Shown here: positions 1 to 10,168 of the stretch, piece by piece
Layout: the number at the start of each line of letters is the position of its first letter
Numbering within the stretch: position 1 is the stretch's first letter
From: Megalopta genalis
Lineage: Eukaryota; Arthropoda; Insecta; Hymenoptera; Halictidae
Direction: 5' to 3'
Length of the DNA stretch: 64,000 bases
Assembly (NCBI RefSeq): GCF_051020955.1
Contig: NC_135020.1
Span: forward strand, 1,105,001 to 1,169,000
The notes under the pieces: model-generated
Databases searched by the model: none
Seen by the model: the letters and a program-made list of their open reading frames with translations, nothing else
What the model was told of the DNA's origin: nothing
Made by a program: the position numbers and the translations under genes

Positions 1-1160
1 TCTTGTTGCTCTTGTTGTTCTTGTTGTTGATCTTGTTGTTCTTGTTTTTGTTGTTCTTGTTGTTGTTGTTCTTGTCGTTGTGGTTCTTGTTGTTCCTGTT
101 GTTGTTGTTGTTCTTGTTGTTCTTGTTGTTGTTGTTCATGTGGTTCTTGTTGTTGTTGCTCTTGCTGTTCTTGTTCTTGTTGTCCTTGTTGTTCTTTCTG
201 TTCTTGTTGTTGTTGTTGTTGTTGTTGTTGTCCTTGCCGTTCTTCTTGTTCTTGTTGTTCTTGTTGTTCTTGTTGCTCTTGTTGCTCTTGTTGATCTTGT
301 TGTTCTTTTTGTTCTTGTCGTTCTTGTTGCTCTTGTTGCTTTTGTTGCTCTTGTTGCTGTTGTTGTTCTTGTTGCTCATGTTGTTGTTGTTCTTGTTGTT
401 CTTGTTGTTTTTGTTGTTCTTGTTGTTGCTCTTGCTGTTCTTGTTGTTCTTGTTGTTCTGGTTGTTCTTGTTGTTGTTGTTGTCCTTGTTGTTCTTGTTG
501 TTCTTGTTGTTCTTGTTGTTCTTGTTGTTCTTGTTGTTCTTGTTGTTCTTGTTGTTCTTGTTGTTCTTGTTGTTGTTCTTGCTGTTCTTGTTCTTGTTGT
601 TCTTGTGGTTCTTGTTGTTCTTGTTGTTCTTGTTGATCTTGTTGTTCTTGTTGTTCTTGTTGCTCTTGTTGCTCTTGTTGCTCTTGTTGCTCTTGTTGCT
701 GTTGTTGCTCTTGTTGCTCTTGTTGCTGTTGTTGTTCTGGTTGTTGATGTTCATGTTGTTCATGTTGTTGTTGTTCTTTTTTTTCTTGTTGTTGTTGTTG
801 TTGTTGTTCTTGGTCTTGTTGTTCTTGTTGTTCTTGATGTTCTTGATGTTCTTGTTGTTCTTGGTGTTCTTGCTGTTCTTGCTGTTCTTGTTGTTCTAGT
901 TGTTGTTGTTGTTGTTGTTGTTATCGTTGTTCTCGTTGTTCTCGTTGTTCTCGTTGTTCTTGTTGTTCTTTTTGCTCTTGTTGTTCTTGTTGTCCTTGTT
1001 GTTGTTGTTGCTGTTGTTGTTCTTGTTGTTCATGTTGTTGTTGTTCTGGTTGATGTTGTTGTTCTTGTTCTTGTTTTTCTTGTTGTTCTTGTTGTTCTTG
1101 TTGTTCTTGTTGTTATTGTTGCTCTTGTTGCTCTTGCTGTTCTTGTTGTTCCTGTTGTTC
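1..1160. repeat. 3-kb unit, left part, copy 1
   Basis: This block matches 3183-4380 in the order of its variant triplets. Shared landmarks are the TCG-TTG-TGG motif at 71/3254, the CTAG site at 896/4115, the TTA-TCG triplets at 921/4140 and the three TTGTTCTCG units just after. The offset grows from 3183 to 3219, so a few triplets were gained or lost after duplication. The match breaks near 1160/4380, where copy 1 has an insert (1160-1540) that copy 2 replaces with plain nonamers. Confidence 0.8.
71..220. repeat. TCG-TTG-TGG block (20 copies), first copy
   Basis: This about 150-bp block starts at a TCG-TTG-TGG motif, passes a CATGTGG motif and ends in GTCCTTGTTGTTCTTTCTG. Starts: 71, 3254, 13629, 14334, 16356, 17079, 23096, 23807, 25427, 26078, 26900, 28200, 43232, 45944, 47540, 50737, 53660, 56417, 58010 and 61919; weaker copies begin near 2563 and 2894, and a headless one near 31590. 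On the - strand its core would read EPHEQQQQEQQE. Copies differ mainly by CTG/TTG, CTC/TTC and CGG/TGG exchanges, all silent in that frame. Confidence 0.85.
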
Positions 1161-1355
1161 TTGCTGTTGTTGTTCCTGTTGTTCTTGTTGTTGTTGTTGT
1201 TGTTGTTGTTGTTCTTGCTGTTCTTGTTGCTCTTGTTGTTCTTGTTGTTCTTGTCGTTCCTGTTGTTCTTGTTGTTCTTGTTGTGCTTGTTGTTCTTGTT
1301 GTTCTTGCTGTTCTTTCTGTTCATGTTGTTCTTGTTGTTCTTGTTGTTGTTGTCC

Positions 1356-1544
1356 TTGTTGTTCTTGTTGTTCTTGTTGTTCTTGTTGTTCTTGTTGTTC
1401 TTGTTGTTCTTGTTGTTCTTGTTGTTCTTGTTGTTCTTGTTGTTCTTGTTGTTCTTGTTGTTCTTGTTGTTCTTGTTGTTCTTGTTGTTCTTGTTGTTCT
1501 TGTTGTTCTTGTTGTTCTTGTTGTTCTTGTTGTTCTTGTTGTTC
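1356..1544. repeat. Perfect nonamer run, 21 units
   Basis: TTGTTGTTC repeats 21 times without a change (189 bp). It is flanked on the left by a TCC triplet and on the right by a longer TTG run. Perfect runs like this one contrast with the varied sequence around them and are likely recent expansions. Confidence 0.9.
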
Positions 1545-2140
1545 TTGTTGTTGTTGTTCTGGTTGTTCTTGTTGTTCTTGTTGTTCTTGTTGTTCTTGTT
1601 GTTGTTGTTCTGGTTGTTCTTGTTGTTCTTGTTGTTCCGGTTGTTCTTGTTGTTGTTGTTGTTCTTGTTTTTGTTGTTCTTCTTGTTGTTGTTGTTGTTC
1701 TTGCTGTTCTTGTTCTTGTTGCTCTTGTTGTTCTTGATGTTCTTGTTGTTGTTGTTGTTGCTGTTGTTGTTGTTGTTGTTGTCCTTGTTGTTCTTGTTGT
1801 TCTTGTTGTTCTTGTTGTTCTTGTTGTTCTTGTTGTTCTTGTTGTTCTTGTTGTTCTTGTTGTTCTTGTTGTTCTTGTTGTTCTTGTTGTTCTTGTTGTT
1901 CTTGCTGTTCTTGTTCTTGTTGTTCTTGTTGTTCTTGTTGTTCTTGTTGATCTTGCTGTTCTTGTTGTTCTTGTTGCTCTTGTTGCTCTTGTTGCTCTTG
2001 TTGCTCTTGTTGCTGTTGTTGTTCTTGTTGTTCTGATTGTTGATGTTCTTGTTGTTCATGTTGTTGTTGTTCTTGTTGTTCTTGTTGTTCTTGTTGTTCT
2101 TGTTGTTCTTGTTGTTCTTGTTGTTCTTGTTGTTCTTGTT
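1545..2140. repeat. 3-kb unit, right part, copy 1
   Basis: This matches 4545-5130 at an offset near 2955. Shared landmarks are the CCGG-containing triplets, the TTGTTGCTC run, and the TGATTGTTGATG motif at 2034/4989. Together with the left part it shows tandem duplication of a unit of about 3 kb, with an internal deletion of the 1160-1540 insert in the second copy, or its gain in the first. Confidence 0.7.
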
Positions 2141-2207
2141 GTTCTTGTTGTTCTTGTTGTTCTTGTTGTTCTTGTTGTTCTTGTTGTTCTTGTTGTTCTT
2201 GTTGTTC
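2073..2207. repeat. Perfect nonamer run, 15 units
   Basis: This uninterrupted TTGTTGTTC run of 135 bp follows a CATG-containing block and ends in an extra TTG triplet. A second run follows at once (2240-2340). Confidence 0.85.
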
Positions 2208-2366
2208 TTGTTGTTGTTCTTGTTGTTCTTGTTCTTGTTGTTCTTGTTGTTCTTGTTGTTCTTGTTGTTCTTGTTGTTCTTGTTGTTCTTGTTGTTCTTG
2301 TTGTTCTTGTTGTTCTTGTTGTTCTTGTTGTTCTTGTTGTTTTTGCTGTTCATGTTGTTGTTGTTC

Positions 2367-2482
2367 TAGTTGTCCTTGTTGTTGTTGTTGTCCTTGTTGT
2401 TCTTGTTGTTGTTGTCCTTGTTGTTCTTGTTGTGCTTGTTGTTCTTGTTGATCTTGTTGTTCTTGTTGCTCTTGTTGCTCTT

Positions 2483-2513
<31 letters not shown>

Positions 2514-3110
2514 TTGTTCTTGTTGTTCTTGTTTTTGTTGTTCTTGTTGTTGTTGTTCTTGTTGTTGTGGTTCTTGTTGTTCCTGTTGTTGTTGTTGTTC
2601 TTGCTGTTCTTGTTCTTGTTGTCCTTGTTGTTCTTTCTGCTCTTGTAGTTCTTGTTGTTCTTGTTGTTCTTGTTGTTCTTGTTGTTCTTGTTGTTCTTGT
2701 TGTTCTTGTTGTTCTTGTTGTTCTTGTTGTTCTTGTTGTTCTTGTTGTTCTTGTTGTTCTTGTTGTTGTTCTTGTTGTTGTTGTCCTTGTTGTTCTTGTT
2801 GTTGTTGTCCTTGTTGTTCTTGTTGATCTTGTTGTTCTTGTTGTTGTTCTTGTTGTTCTTGTTTTTGTTGTTCTTGTTGTTGTTGTTCTTGTTGTTGTGG
2901 TTCTTGTTGTTCCTGTTGTTGTTGTTGTTCTTGCTGTTCTTGTTCTTGTTGTCCTTGTTGTTCTTTCTGCTCTTGTAGTTCTTGTTGTTCTTGTTGTTCT
3001 TGTTGTTCTTGTTGTTCTTGTTGTTCTTGTTGTTCTTGTTGTTCTTGTTGTTCTTGTTGTTCTTGTTGTTCTTGTTGTTCTTGTTGTTCTTGTTGTTCTT
3101 GTTGTTGTTC
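2367..3110. repeat. 330-bp tandem copies with a GTCC-rich head
   Basis: Two adjacent copies share the order of a double GTCC head, a GATC triplet, a TTTTTG triplet, a TTG-TGG pair and a TTCTTTCTG tail that ends in a TAG triplet at 2646 and 2976. Their offset is 330 bp. A third head begins about 339 bp further on, near 3100, and then runs into the TCG-TTG-TGG block of the second 3-kb copy. This is the shortest clear higher-order tandem in the window. The first copy starts just right of a partial junction motif (CTAG at 2366). Confidence 0.75.
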
Positions 3111-3182
3111 TTGTTGTTGTTGTCCTTGTTGTTCTTGTTGTTGTTGTCCTTGTTGTTCTTGTTGATCTTGTTGTTCTTGTTG

Positions 3183-4380
3183 CTCTTGTTGCTCTTGTTG
3201 TTCTTGTTGTTGATCTTGTTGTTCTTGTTTTTGTTGTTCTTGTTGTTGTTGTTCTTGTCGTTGTGGTTCTTGTTGTTCCTGTTGTTGTTGTTGTTCTTGT
3301 TGTTCTTGTTGTTGTTGTTCATGTGGTTCTTGTTGTTGTTGCTCTTGCTGTTCTTGTTCTTGTTGTCCTTGTTGTTCTTTCTGTTCTTGTTGTTGTTGTT
3401 GTTGTTGTTGTTGTCCTTGCCGTTCTTCTTGTTCTTGTTGTTCTTGTTGTTCTTGTTGCTCTTGTTGCTCTTGTTGCTCTTGTTGATCTTGTTGTTCTTT
3501 TTGTTCTTGTCGTTCTTGTTGCTCTTGTTGCTTTTGTTGCTCTTGTTGCTGTTGTTGTTCTTGTTGCTCATGTTGTTGTTGTTCTTGTTGTTCTTGTTGT
3601 TTTTGTTGTTCTTGTTGTTGCTCTTGCTGTTCTTGTTGTTCTTGTTGTTCTGGTTGTTCTTGTTGTTGTTGTTGTCCTTGTTGTTCTTGTTGTTCTTGTT
3701 GTTCTTGTTGTTCTTGTTGTTCTTGTTGTTCTTGTTGTTCTTGTTGTTCTTGTTGTTCTTGTTGTTCTTGTTGTTCTTGTTGTTCTTGTTGTTGTTCTTG
3801 CTGTTCTTGTTCTTGTTGTTCTTGTGGTTCTTGTTGTTCTTGTTGTTCTTGTTGATCTTGTTGTTCTTGTTGTTCTTGTTGCTCTTGTTGCTCTTGTTGC
3901 TCTTGTTGCTCTTGTTGCTGTTGTTGCTCTTGTTGCTCTTGTTGCTGTTGTTGTTCTGGTTGTTGATGTTCATGTTGTTCATGTTGTTGTTGTTCTTTTT
4001 GTTCTTGTTGTTGTTGTTGTTGTTGTTCTTGGTCTTGTTGTTCTTGTTGTTCTTGATGTTCTTGATGTTCTTGTTGTTCTTGGTGTTCTTGCTGTTCTTG
4101 CTGTTCTTGTTGTTCTAGTTGTTGTTGTTGTTGTTGTTGTTATCGTTGTTCTCGTTGTTCTCGTTGTTCTCGTTGTTCTTGTTGTTCTTTTTGCTCTTGT
4201 TGTTCTTGTTGTCCTTGTTGTTGTTGTTGCTGTTGTTGTTCTTGTTGTTCATGTTGTTGTTGTTCTGGTTGATGTTGTTGTTCTTGTTCTTGTTTTTCTT
4301 GTTGTTCTTGTTGTTCTTGTTGTTCTTGTTGTTATTGTTGCTCTTGTTGCTCTTGCTGTTCTTGTTGTTCCTGTTGTTCT
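3183..4380. repeat. 3-kb unit, left part, copy 2
   Basis: This is the second copy of the block at 1-1160. It differs from copy 1 at scattered triplets; for example copy 1 has an eight-T run at 777-784 where this copy has TTTTTG. Its right end joins a plain nonamer run (4380-4545) in place of the varied sequence at 1160-1540 of copy 1. Confidence 0.8.
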
Positions 4381-4544
4381 TGTTGTTCTTGTTGTTCTTG
4401 TTGTTCTTGTTGTTCTTGTTGTTCTTGTTGTTCTTGTTGTTCTTGTTGTTCTTGTTGTTCTTGTTGTTCTTGTTGTTCTTGTTGTTCTTGTTGTTCTTGT
4501 TGTTCTTGTTGTTCTTGTTGTTCTTGTTGTTCTTGTTGTTCTTG

Positions 4545-4786
4545 TTGTTGTTGTTCTGGTTGTTCTTGTTGTTCTTGTTGTTCCGGTTGTTCTTGTTGTT
4601 GTTGTTGTTCTTGTTTTTGTTGTTCTTCTTGTTGTTGTTGTTGTTCTTGCTGTTCTTGTTCTTGTTGCTCTTGTTGTTCTTGATGTTCTTGTTGTTGTTG
4701 TTGTTGCTGTTGTTGTTGTTGTTGTTGTCCTTGTTGTTCTTGTTGTTCTTGTTGTTCTTGTTGTTCTTGTTGTTCTTGTTGTTCTT

Positions 4787-4817
<31 letters not shown>

Positions 4818-5130
4818 TTCTTGTTGTTCTTGTTGTTCTTGTTGTTCTTGTTGTTCTTGCTGTTCTTGTTCTTGTTGTTCTTGTTGTTCTTGTTGTTCTT
4901 GTTGATCTTGCTGTTCTTGTTGTTCTTGTTGCTCTTGTTGCTCTTGTTGCTCTTGTTGCTCTTGTTGCTGTTGTTGTTCTTGTTGTTCTGATTGTTGATG
5001 TTCTTGTTGTTCATGTTGTTGTTGTTCTTGTTGTTCTTGTTGTTCTTGTTGTTCTTGTTGTTCTTGTTGTTCTTGTTGTTCTTGTTGTTCTTGTTGTTCT
5101 TGTTGTTCTTGTTGTTCTTGTTGTTCTTGT
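4545..5130. repeat. 3-kb unit, right part, copy 2
   Basis: This is the partner of 1545-2140. After the TGATTG motif it continues into plain nonamers and then, from about 5140, into sequence with GTAC, CATG and GATG variants that is not found at the same place in copy 1. Confidence 0.7.
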
Positions 5131-5966
5131 TGTTCTTGTTGTACTTGTTGCTCTTGTTGTCCTTGTTGTTCTTGTTGTTCTTGTTGTTCTTGTTGTTCTT
5201 GTTGTTCATGTTGTTCTTGTTGTTCTTGTTGTTCTTGTTGTTCTTGTTGTTCTTGTTGTTCTTGTTGTTCTTGTTGTTCTTGTTGTTCTTGTTGTTCTTG
5301 TTGTTGATGTTCTCGTTGTTCATGTTGTTGTTGTTCTTGATGTTCTCGTTGTCGTTGTTGTTCTTGTTGTTCTTGTTGCTCTTGTTGCTCTTGTTGCTCT
5401 TGTTGCTCTTGTTGCTCTTGTTGCTCTTGTTGCTCTTGTTGCTGTTGTTGTTCTTGTTGTTCTGATTGTTGATGTTCTTGTTGTTCATGTTGTTGTTGTT
5501 CTTTTTGTTCTTGTTGATGTTGTTGTTGTTGTTGTTCTGGTTGTTGATGCTCTTGTTGTTCATGTTGTTGTTGTTCTTGATGTTCTTGTTGTTCTTGTTG
5601 TTCTTGTTGTTCTTGTTGTTCCTGGTGTTCTTGTTGTTCTTGTTGTTCTAGTTGTTGTTGTTGTTGTTGTTGTTGTTGTTCTTGTTGTTGTTCTCGTTGT
5701 TCTCGTTGTTCTCGTTGTTCTCGTTGTTCTCGTTGTTCTTGTTGTTCTTTTTGTTCTTGTTGTTCTTGTTGTCCTTGTTGTTGTTGTTGCTGTTGTTGTT
5801 CTTGTTGTTCATGTTGTTGTAGTTCTGGTTGATGTTGCTGTTCTTGTTCTTGTTGTTCTTGTTGTTCTTGTTGTTCTTGTTGTTCTTGTTGTTCTTGTTG
5901 TTCTTGTTGTTATTGTTGATCTTGTTGCTCTTGTTGTTCTTGTTGTTCTTCTTGTTCTTGTTATTC

Positions 5967-6587
5967 TTATTGTCCTTGTTGTTCTTGCTGTTGTTGTTCC
6001 CGTTGTTCTTGTTGTTGTTGTTGTTGTTGTTCTTGTTCTTGTTGTTCATGTTGTTGTGGTTCTGGTAGATGTTGTTGTTCTTGTTCTTGTTGTTCTTGTT
6101 GCTCATGTTGTTCTTGTTGTTCTTGTTGTTCTTGCTGTTGTTGTTCCTGTTGTTCTTGTTGTTGTTGTTGTTGTTGTTGTTCTTGCTGTTGTTGTTGTTG
6201 TTGTTCTTGCTGTTCTTGTTGTTGTTGTTCTTGCTGTTCTTGTTCTTGTTGCTCTTGTTGTTCTTGTTGTTCTTGTTGTTCCTGTTGTTCTTGTTTTTCT
6301 TGTTGTTGTTGTTGTTCTTGTTGTTGTTCGTGTTGTTCTTGTTGTTGTTCTTGTTTTTGTTGTTCTTGTTGTTGTTGTTGTTCTTCCTGTTCTTGTTCTT
6401 GTTGTTCTTGTTGTTCTTGTTGTTCTTGTTGTTCTTGTTGTTCTTGTTGTTCTTCTTGTTGTTGTTGTTGTTCTTGCTGTTCTTGTTCTTGTTGTTCTTG
6501 TGGTTCTTGTTGTTCTTGTTGTTCTTGTTGATCTTGTTGTTCTTGTTGTTCTTGTTGCTCTTGTTGCTCTTGTTGCTCTTGTTGCAC
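5967..6587 (-). other. Gln/Glu frame with a GTG start candidate, not called as a gene
   Basis: On the - strand this frame runs 206 codons from a GTG (the GCAC motif near 6585) to a TAA at 5967. The GTG is simply a CAA-to-GTG-type variant inside the repeat and need not be a start. The product would be almost pure Gln/Glu with a few Pro, His, Lys, Leu and Gly. There is no upstream ribosome-binding or promoter-like sequence, since the flank is the same repeat. Confidence 0.12.
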
Positions 6588-6707
6588 TTGTTGCTCTTGT
6601 TGCTCTTGTTGCTCTTGTTGCTCTTGTTGCTGTTGTTGTTCTGGTTGTTGATGTTCTTGTTGTTAATGTTGTTGTTGTTCTTTTTGTTGTTGTTGTTGTT
6701 GTTGTTG

Positions 6708-6709
6708 TG
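6708..6709. other. Triplet phase break (-1)
   Basis: In a run of TTG triplets one T is missing, giving TTG-TG-TTC. It is the only break of this kind in the window and it is not seen in the related copies near 820 or 4040, so it arose here or is a sequencing error. Confidence 0.75.
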
Positions 6710-8037
6710 TTCTTGGTCTTGTTGTTCTTGTTGTTCTTGATGTTCTTGTTGTTCTAGTTGTTGTTGTTGTTCTCGTTGTTCTCGTTGTTCTCGTTGTTCT
6801 CGTTGTTCTCGTTGTTCTTGTTGTCCTTTTTGTTCTTGTTGTTCTTGTTGTCCTTGTTGTTGTTGTTGCTGTTGTTGCTCTTGTTGTTCATGTTGTTGTT
6901 GTTCTGGTTGATGTTGTTGTTATTGTTCTTGCTGTTCTTGTTGTTGTTGTTCTTGCTGTTCTTGTACTTGTTGCTCTTGTTGTTCTTGTTGTTCTTGTTG
7001 TTCTTGTTGTTGTTGTTGTTGTTCTTGCTGTTCTTGTTCTTGTTGTTCTTGTGGTTCTTGTTGTTCTTGTTGTTCTTGTTGATCTTGTTGTTCTTGTTGT
7101 TCTTGTTGCTCTTGTTGCTCTTGTTGCTCTTGTTGCTCTTGTTGCTCTTGTTGCTCTTGTTGCTGTTGTTGTTGATGTTCTTGTTGTTCATGCTGTTGTT
7201 GTTCTTTTTGTTCTTGTTGTTGTTGTTGTTGTTGTTGTTCTTGGTCTTGTTGTTCTTGTTGTTCTTGATGTTCTTGTTGTTCTTGTTGTTCTTGGTGTTC
7301 TTGCTGTTCTTGTTGTTCTAGTTGTTGTTGTTGTTGTTGTTCTCGTTGTTCTCGTTGTTCTCGTTGTTCTTGTTGTTCTTTTTGTTCTTGTTGTTCTTGT
7401 TGTCCTTGTTGTTGTTGTTGCTGTTGTTGTTCTTGTTGTTCATGTTGTTGTTGTTCTGGTTGTTGTTCTTGTTGTTGTTCGTGTTGTTCTTGTTGTTGTT
7501 CTTGTTTTTGTTGTTCTTGTTGTTGTTGTTCTTCCTGTTCTTGTTCTTGTTGTTCTTGTTGTTCTTGTTGTTCTTGTTGTTCTTGTTGTTCTTGTTGTTC
7601 TTGTTGTTCTTGTTGTTCTTGCTGTTCTTTCTGTTCATGTTGTTCTTGTTGTTCTTGTTGTTGTTGTTGTTGTCCTTGTTGTTCTTGTTGTTCTTGTTGT
7701 TCTTGTTGTTCTTGTTGTTCTTGTTGTTCTTGTTGTTCTTGTTGTTCTTGTTGTTCTTGTTGTTCTTGTTGTTCTTGTTGTTCTTGTTGTTCTTGTTGTT
7801 GTTGTTGTTCTTGCTGTTCTTGTTGCTCTTGTTGTTCTTGTTGTTCTTGTTGTTCTTGTCGTTCCTGTTGTTGTTGTTGTTCTTGTTGTTCTTGTTGTTG
7901 TTGTTCTCGTTTTTGTTGTTCTTCTTCTTGTTGTTGTTGTTCTTGCTGTTCTTGTTCTTGTTGCTCTTGTTGCTCTTGATGTTCTTGTTGTTGTTGTTGT
8001 TGCTGTTGTTGTTGTTGTTGTTGTCCTTGTTGTTCTT

Positions 8038-8068
<31 letters not shown>

Positions 8069-8232
8069 TTCTTGTTGTTCTTGTTGTTCTTCTTGTTCTT
8101 GTTGTTCTTCTTGTTCTTGTTGTTCTTGTTGTTCTTGTTGTTCTTGCTGTTCTTGTTCTTGTTGTTCTTGTTGTTCTTGTTGTTCTTGTTGTTCTTGTTG
8201 TTCTTGTTGTTCTTGTTGTTCTTGTTGTTCTT

Positions 8233-8263
<31 letters not shown>

Positions 8264-8290
8264 TTCTTGTTTTTCTTGTTGTTCATGTTG

Positions 8291-8415
8291 CTGTTGATCT
8301 TGTTGTACTTGTTCTTGTTGTTCTTGTTGATCTTGTTGTACTTGTTCTTGTTGATCTTGTTGTACTTGTTCTTGTTGTTCTTGTTGATCTTGTTGTACTT
8401 GTTCTTGTTGATCTT
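8291..8415. repeat. GTAC block: alternating 33/24-bp units
   Basis: Units with GATC followed 6 bases later by GTAC alternate between 33 and 24 bp (33-24-33-24), a 57-bp dimer. Four GTAC sites lie in 125 bp, while GTAC is scarce elsewhere. Related blocks lie at about 9836-9965, 10886-10958, 13130-13232, 15865-15967, 18406-18535, 20405-20477, 22588-22696, 46895-47025, 47059-47150, 57356-57487 and 57519-57610. The number of units differs between blocks (two to four). In the - strand Gln/Glu frame each unit would give a Val and an Asp among Gln and Glu. Confidence 0.85.
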
Positions 8416-9580
8416 GTTGTTGTTCTTGTTGTTCTTGTTGTTCTTGTTGTTCTTGTTGTTCTTGTTGTTCTTGTTGTTCTTGTTGTTGTTCTTGTTGTTC
8501 TTGTTGTTCTTGTTCTTGTTGTTCTTGTTGTTCCGGTTGTTCTTGTTGCTCTTGTTGTTCGTGTTGCTCTTGTTGTTCTTGTTGTTCTTCTTGTTCTTCT
8601 TGTTCTTGTTGTTCTTGTTGTTGTTATTGTTGTTGTTGTTCTTGTTGTTCTTGTTGTTCTTGTTGCACTTGTTGTTCTTGTTGTTCTTGTTGTTCTTGTT
8701 GTTCTTGTTGTTCTTGTTGTTCTTGTTGCTCTTGTTGCTCTTGTTGCTCTTGTTGCTCTTGTTGCTGTTGTTGTTCTTGTTGTTCTGGTTGTTGATGTTC
8801 TTGTTGTTCATGTTTTTGTTGTTCTTTTTGTTCTTGTTGATGTTGTTGTTGTTGTTCCTGTTGTTCTTGTTGTTCTTGTTGTTCTTGTCGTTCCTGTTGT
8901 TCTTGTTGTTCTTGTTGTTCTTGTTGTCCTTGTTGTTCTTGTTGTTATTGTTGTTCTTGTTGTTGTTGTTGTTCTTGTTGTTCTTGTTGTTGTTCGTGTT
9001 GTTCTTGTTGTTGTTCTTGTTTTTGTTGTTCTTGTTGTTGTTGTTGTTCTTCCTGTTCTTGTTCTTGTTGTTCTTGTTGTTCTTGTTGTTCTTGTTGTTC
9101 TTGCTGCTCTTTCTGTTCATGTTGTTCTTGTTGTTCTTGTTGTTGTTGTTGTTGTCCTTGTTGTTCTTGTTGTTCTTGTTGTTCTTGTTGATCTTGTTGT
9201 TCTTGCTGTTCTTGTTGTTCTTGTTGTTGTTGCTGTTCTTGCTGTTCTTGTTGTAGTTGTTGTTTTTGTTGATCTTGTTGTTCTTGTTGTTCTTGTTGTT
9301 GTTCTTGTTGTTGTTGTTGTTCTTGTTGTAGTTGTAGTTGTTGTCCTTGTTATTGTTGTAGTTCTTGTTGTTCTTGTTGTTCTTGTTGTTCTTGTTGTTC
9401 TTGTTGTTCTTGTTGTTCTTGTTGTTCTTGTTGTTCTTGTTGTTCTTGTTGTTTTTGTTGATCTTGTTGTTCTTGTTGTTCTTGTTGTTCTTGTTGTTCT
9501 TCTTGCTGTTCTGGTTGTTCTTGTTGTTCTTGTTGTTCTTCTTGCTGTTCTGGTTGTTCTTGTTGTTCTTGTTATTTTTG

Positions 9581-9652
9581 TTGTTCTCGTTGTTCTCGTT
9601 GTTCTCGTTGTTCTCGTTGTTCTCGTTGTTCTCGTTGTTCTCGTTGCTCTCG
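9581..9652. repeat. CpG run: eight TTGTTCTCG-type units
   Basis: Eight successive 9-bp units carry TCG in place of the first TTG, so there is one CpG per 9 bp; the last unit has CTC for TTC. The run is preceded by paired TTCTTGCTGTTCTGG motifs. Similar runs lie at 10169-10240, about 19699-19770, 27982-28053, 42996-43058, 53424-53487 and 61173-61245, and shorter ones at about 926, 4146, 5692, 6770, 7342, 10315, 19848, 30355, 34170, 38230, 42293, 49405, 50546, 50955, 51199 and 52463. Confidence 0.88.
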
Positions 9653-9777
9653 TTGTTCTTGTTGTTCTTGTTGTTCTTGTTGTTCTTGTTGTTCTTGTTG
9701 TTCTTGTTGTTCTTGTTGTTCTTGTTGTTCTTGTTGTTCTTGTTGTTCTTGTTGTTCTTGTTGTTCTTGTTGTTCTT

Positions 9778-9808
<31 letters not shown>

Positions 9809-9835
9809 TTCTTGTTTTTCTTGTTGTTCATGTTG

Positions 9836-9965
9836 CTGTTGATCTTGTTGTACTTGTTCTTGTTGTTCTTGTTGATCTTGTTGTACTTGTTCTTGTTGAT
9901 CTTGTTGTACTTGTTCTTGTTGTTCTTGTTGATCTTGTTGTACTTGTTCTTGTTGATCTTGTTGT
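9836..9965. repeat. GTAC block, second copy in segment II
   Basis: This has the same 33-24-33-24 order as the block at 8291, at an offset of 1545 bp, and is preceded by the same TTTTTC-TTG-TTG-TTC-ATG leader. The two blocks show that an about 1.5 kb stretch was duplicated inside segment II. Confidence 0.8.
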
Positions 9966-10168
9966 TGTTCTTGTTGTTCTTGTTGTTCTTGTTGTTCTTG
10001 TTGTTCTTGTTGTTCTTGTTGTTCTTGTTGTTCTTGTTGTTTTTGTTGATCTTGTTGTTCTTGTTGTTCTTGTTGTTCTTGTTGTTCTTCTTGCTGTTCT
10101 GGTTGTTCTTGTTGTTCTTGTTGTTCTTCTTGCTGTTCTGGTTGTTCTTGTTGTTCTTGTTATTCTTG

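Larger units (their letters stand above)
1116..4139 (-). other. Longest stop-free Gln/Glu frame in phase segment I, not called as a gene
   Basis: On the - strand the CAA/GAA/CAG/GAG frame has no stop between the TAA at 4140-4142 and the TAA at 1113-1115, which is about 1,008 codons. The translation is almost all Gln and Glu, with scattered His, Asp, Lys, Arg, Gly, Pro, Leu and Val. I see no in-frame ATG (it would be CAT in the matching + triplet), so there is no visible start. With stops about every 0.6 kb over the window, one gap this long is not surprising. It could be an exon of a Gln-rich gene, a decayed gene, or chance. Confidence 0.2.
1..6707. repeat. Phase segment I, with an about 3 kb tandem duplication
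   Basis: Repeat triplets (TTG, TTC and variants) start at positions divisible by 3 from the left edge to about 6707. The segment holds two copies of an about 3 kb unit, a 330-bp tandem pair between them, and a more rearranged third part from about 5.1 kb. Read on the - strand as Gln/Glu codons, it has only eight in-frame stops, all TAA, at 921, 1113, 4140, 4332, 5910, 5961, 5967 and 6663. Two of these (921 and 1113) recur at 4140 and 4332 because of the duplication. The segment ends where one T is missing at 6708. Confidence 0.8.

Noticed and set aside
2982..4118. Leu/Phe open frames on the + strand as a membrane protein
   Set aside because: They consist only of TTG/TTC-type codons and end at the CTAG or GTAG variants. 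An unbroken hydrophobic Leu/Phe chain of hundreds of residues has no loops or charged ends and is not a plausible membrane protein.
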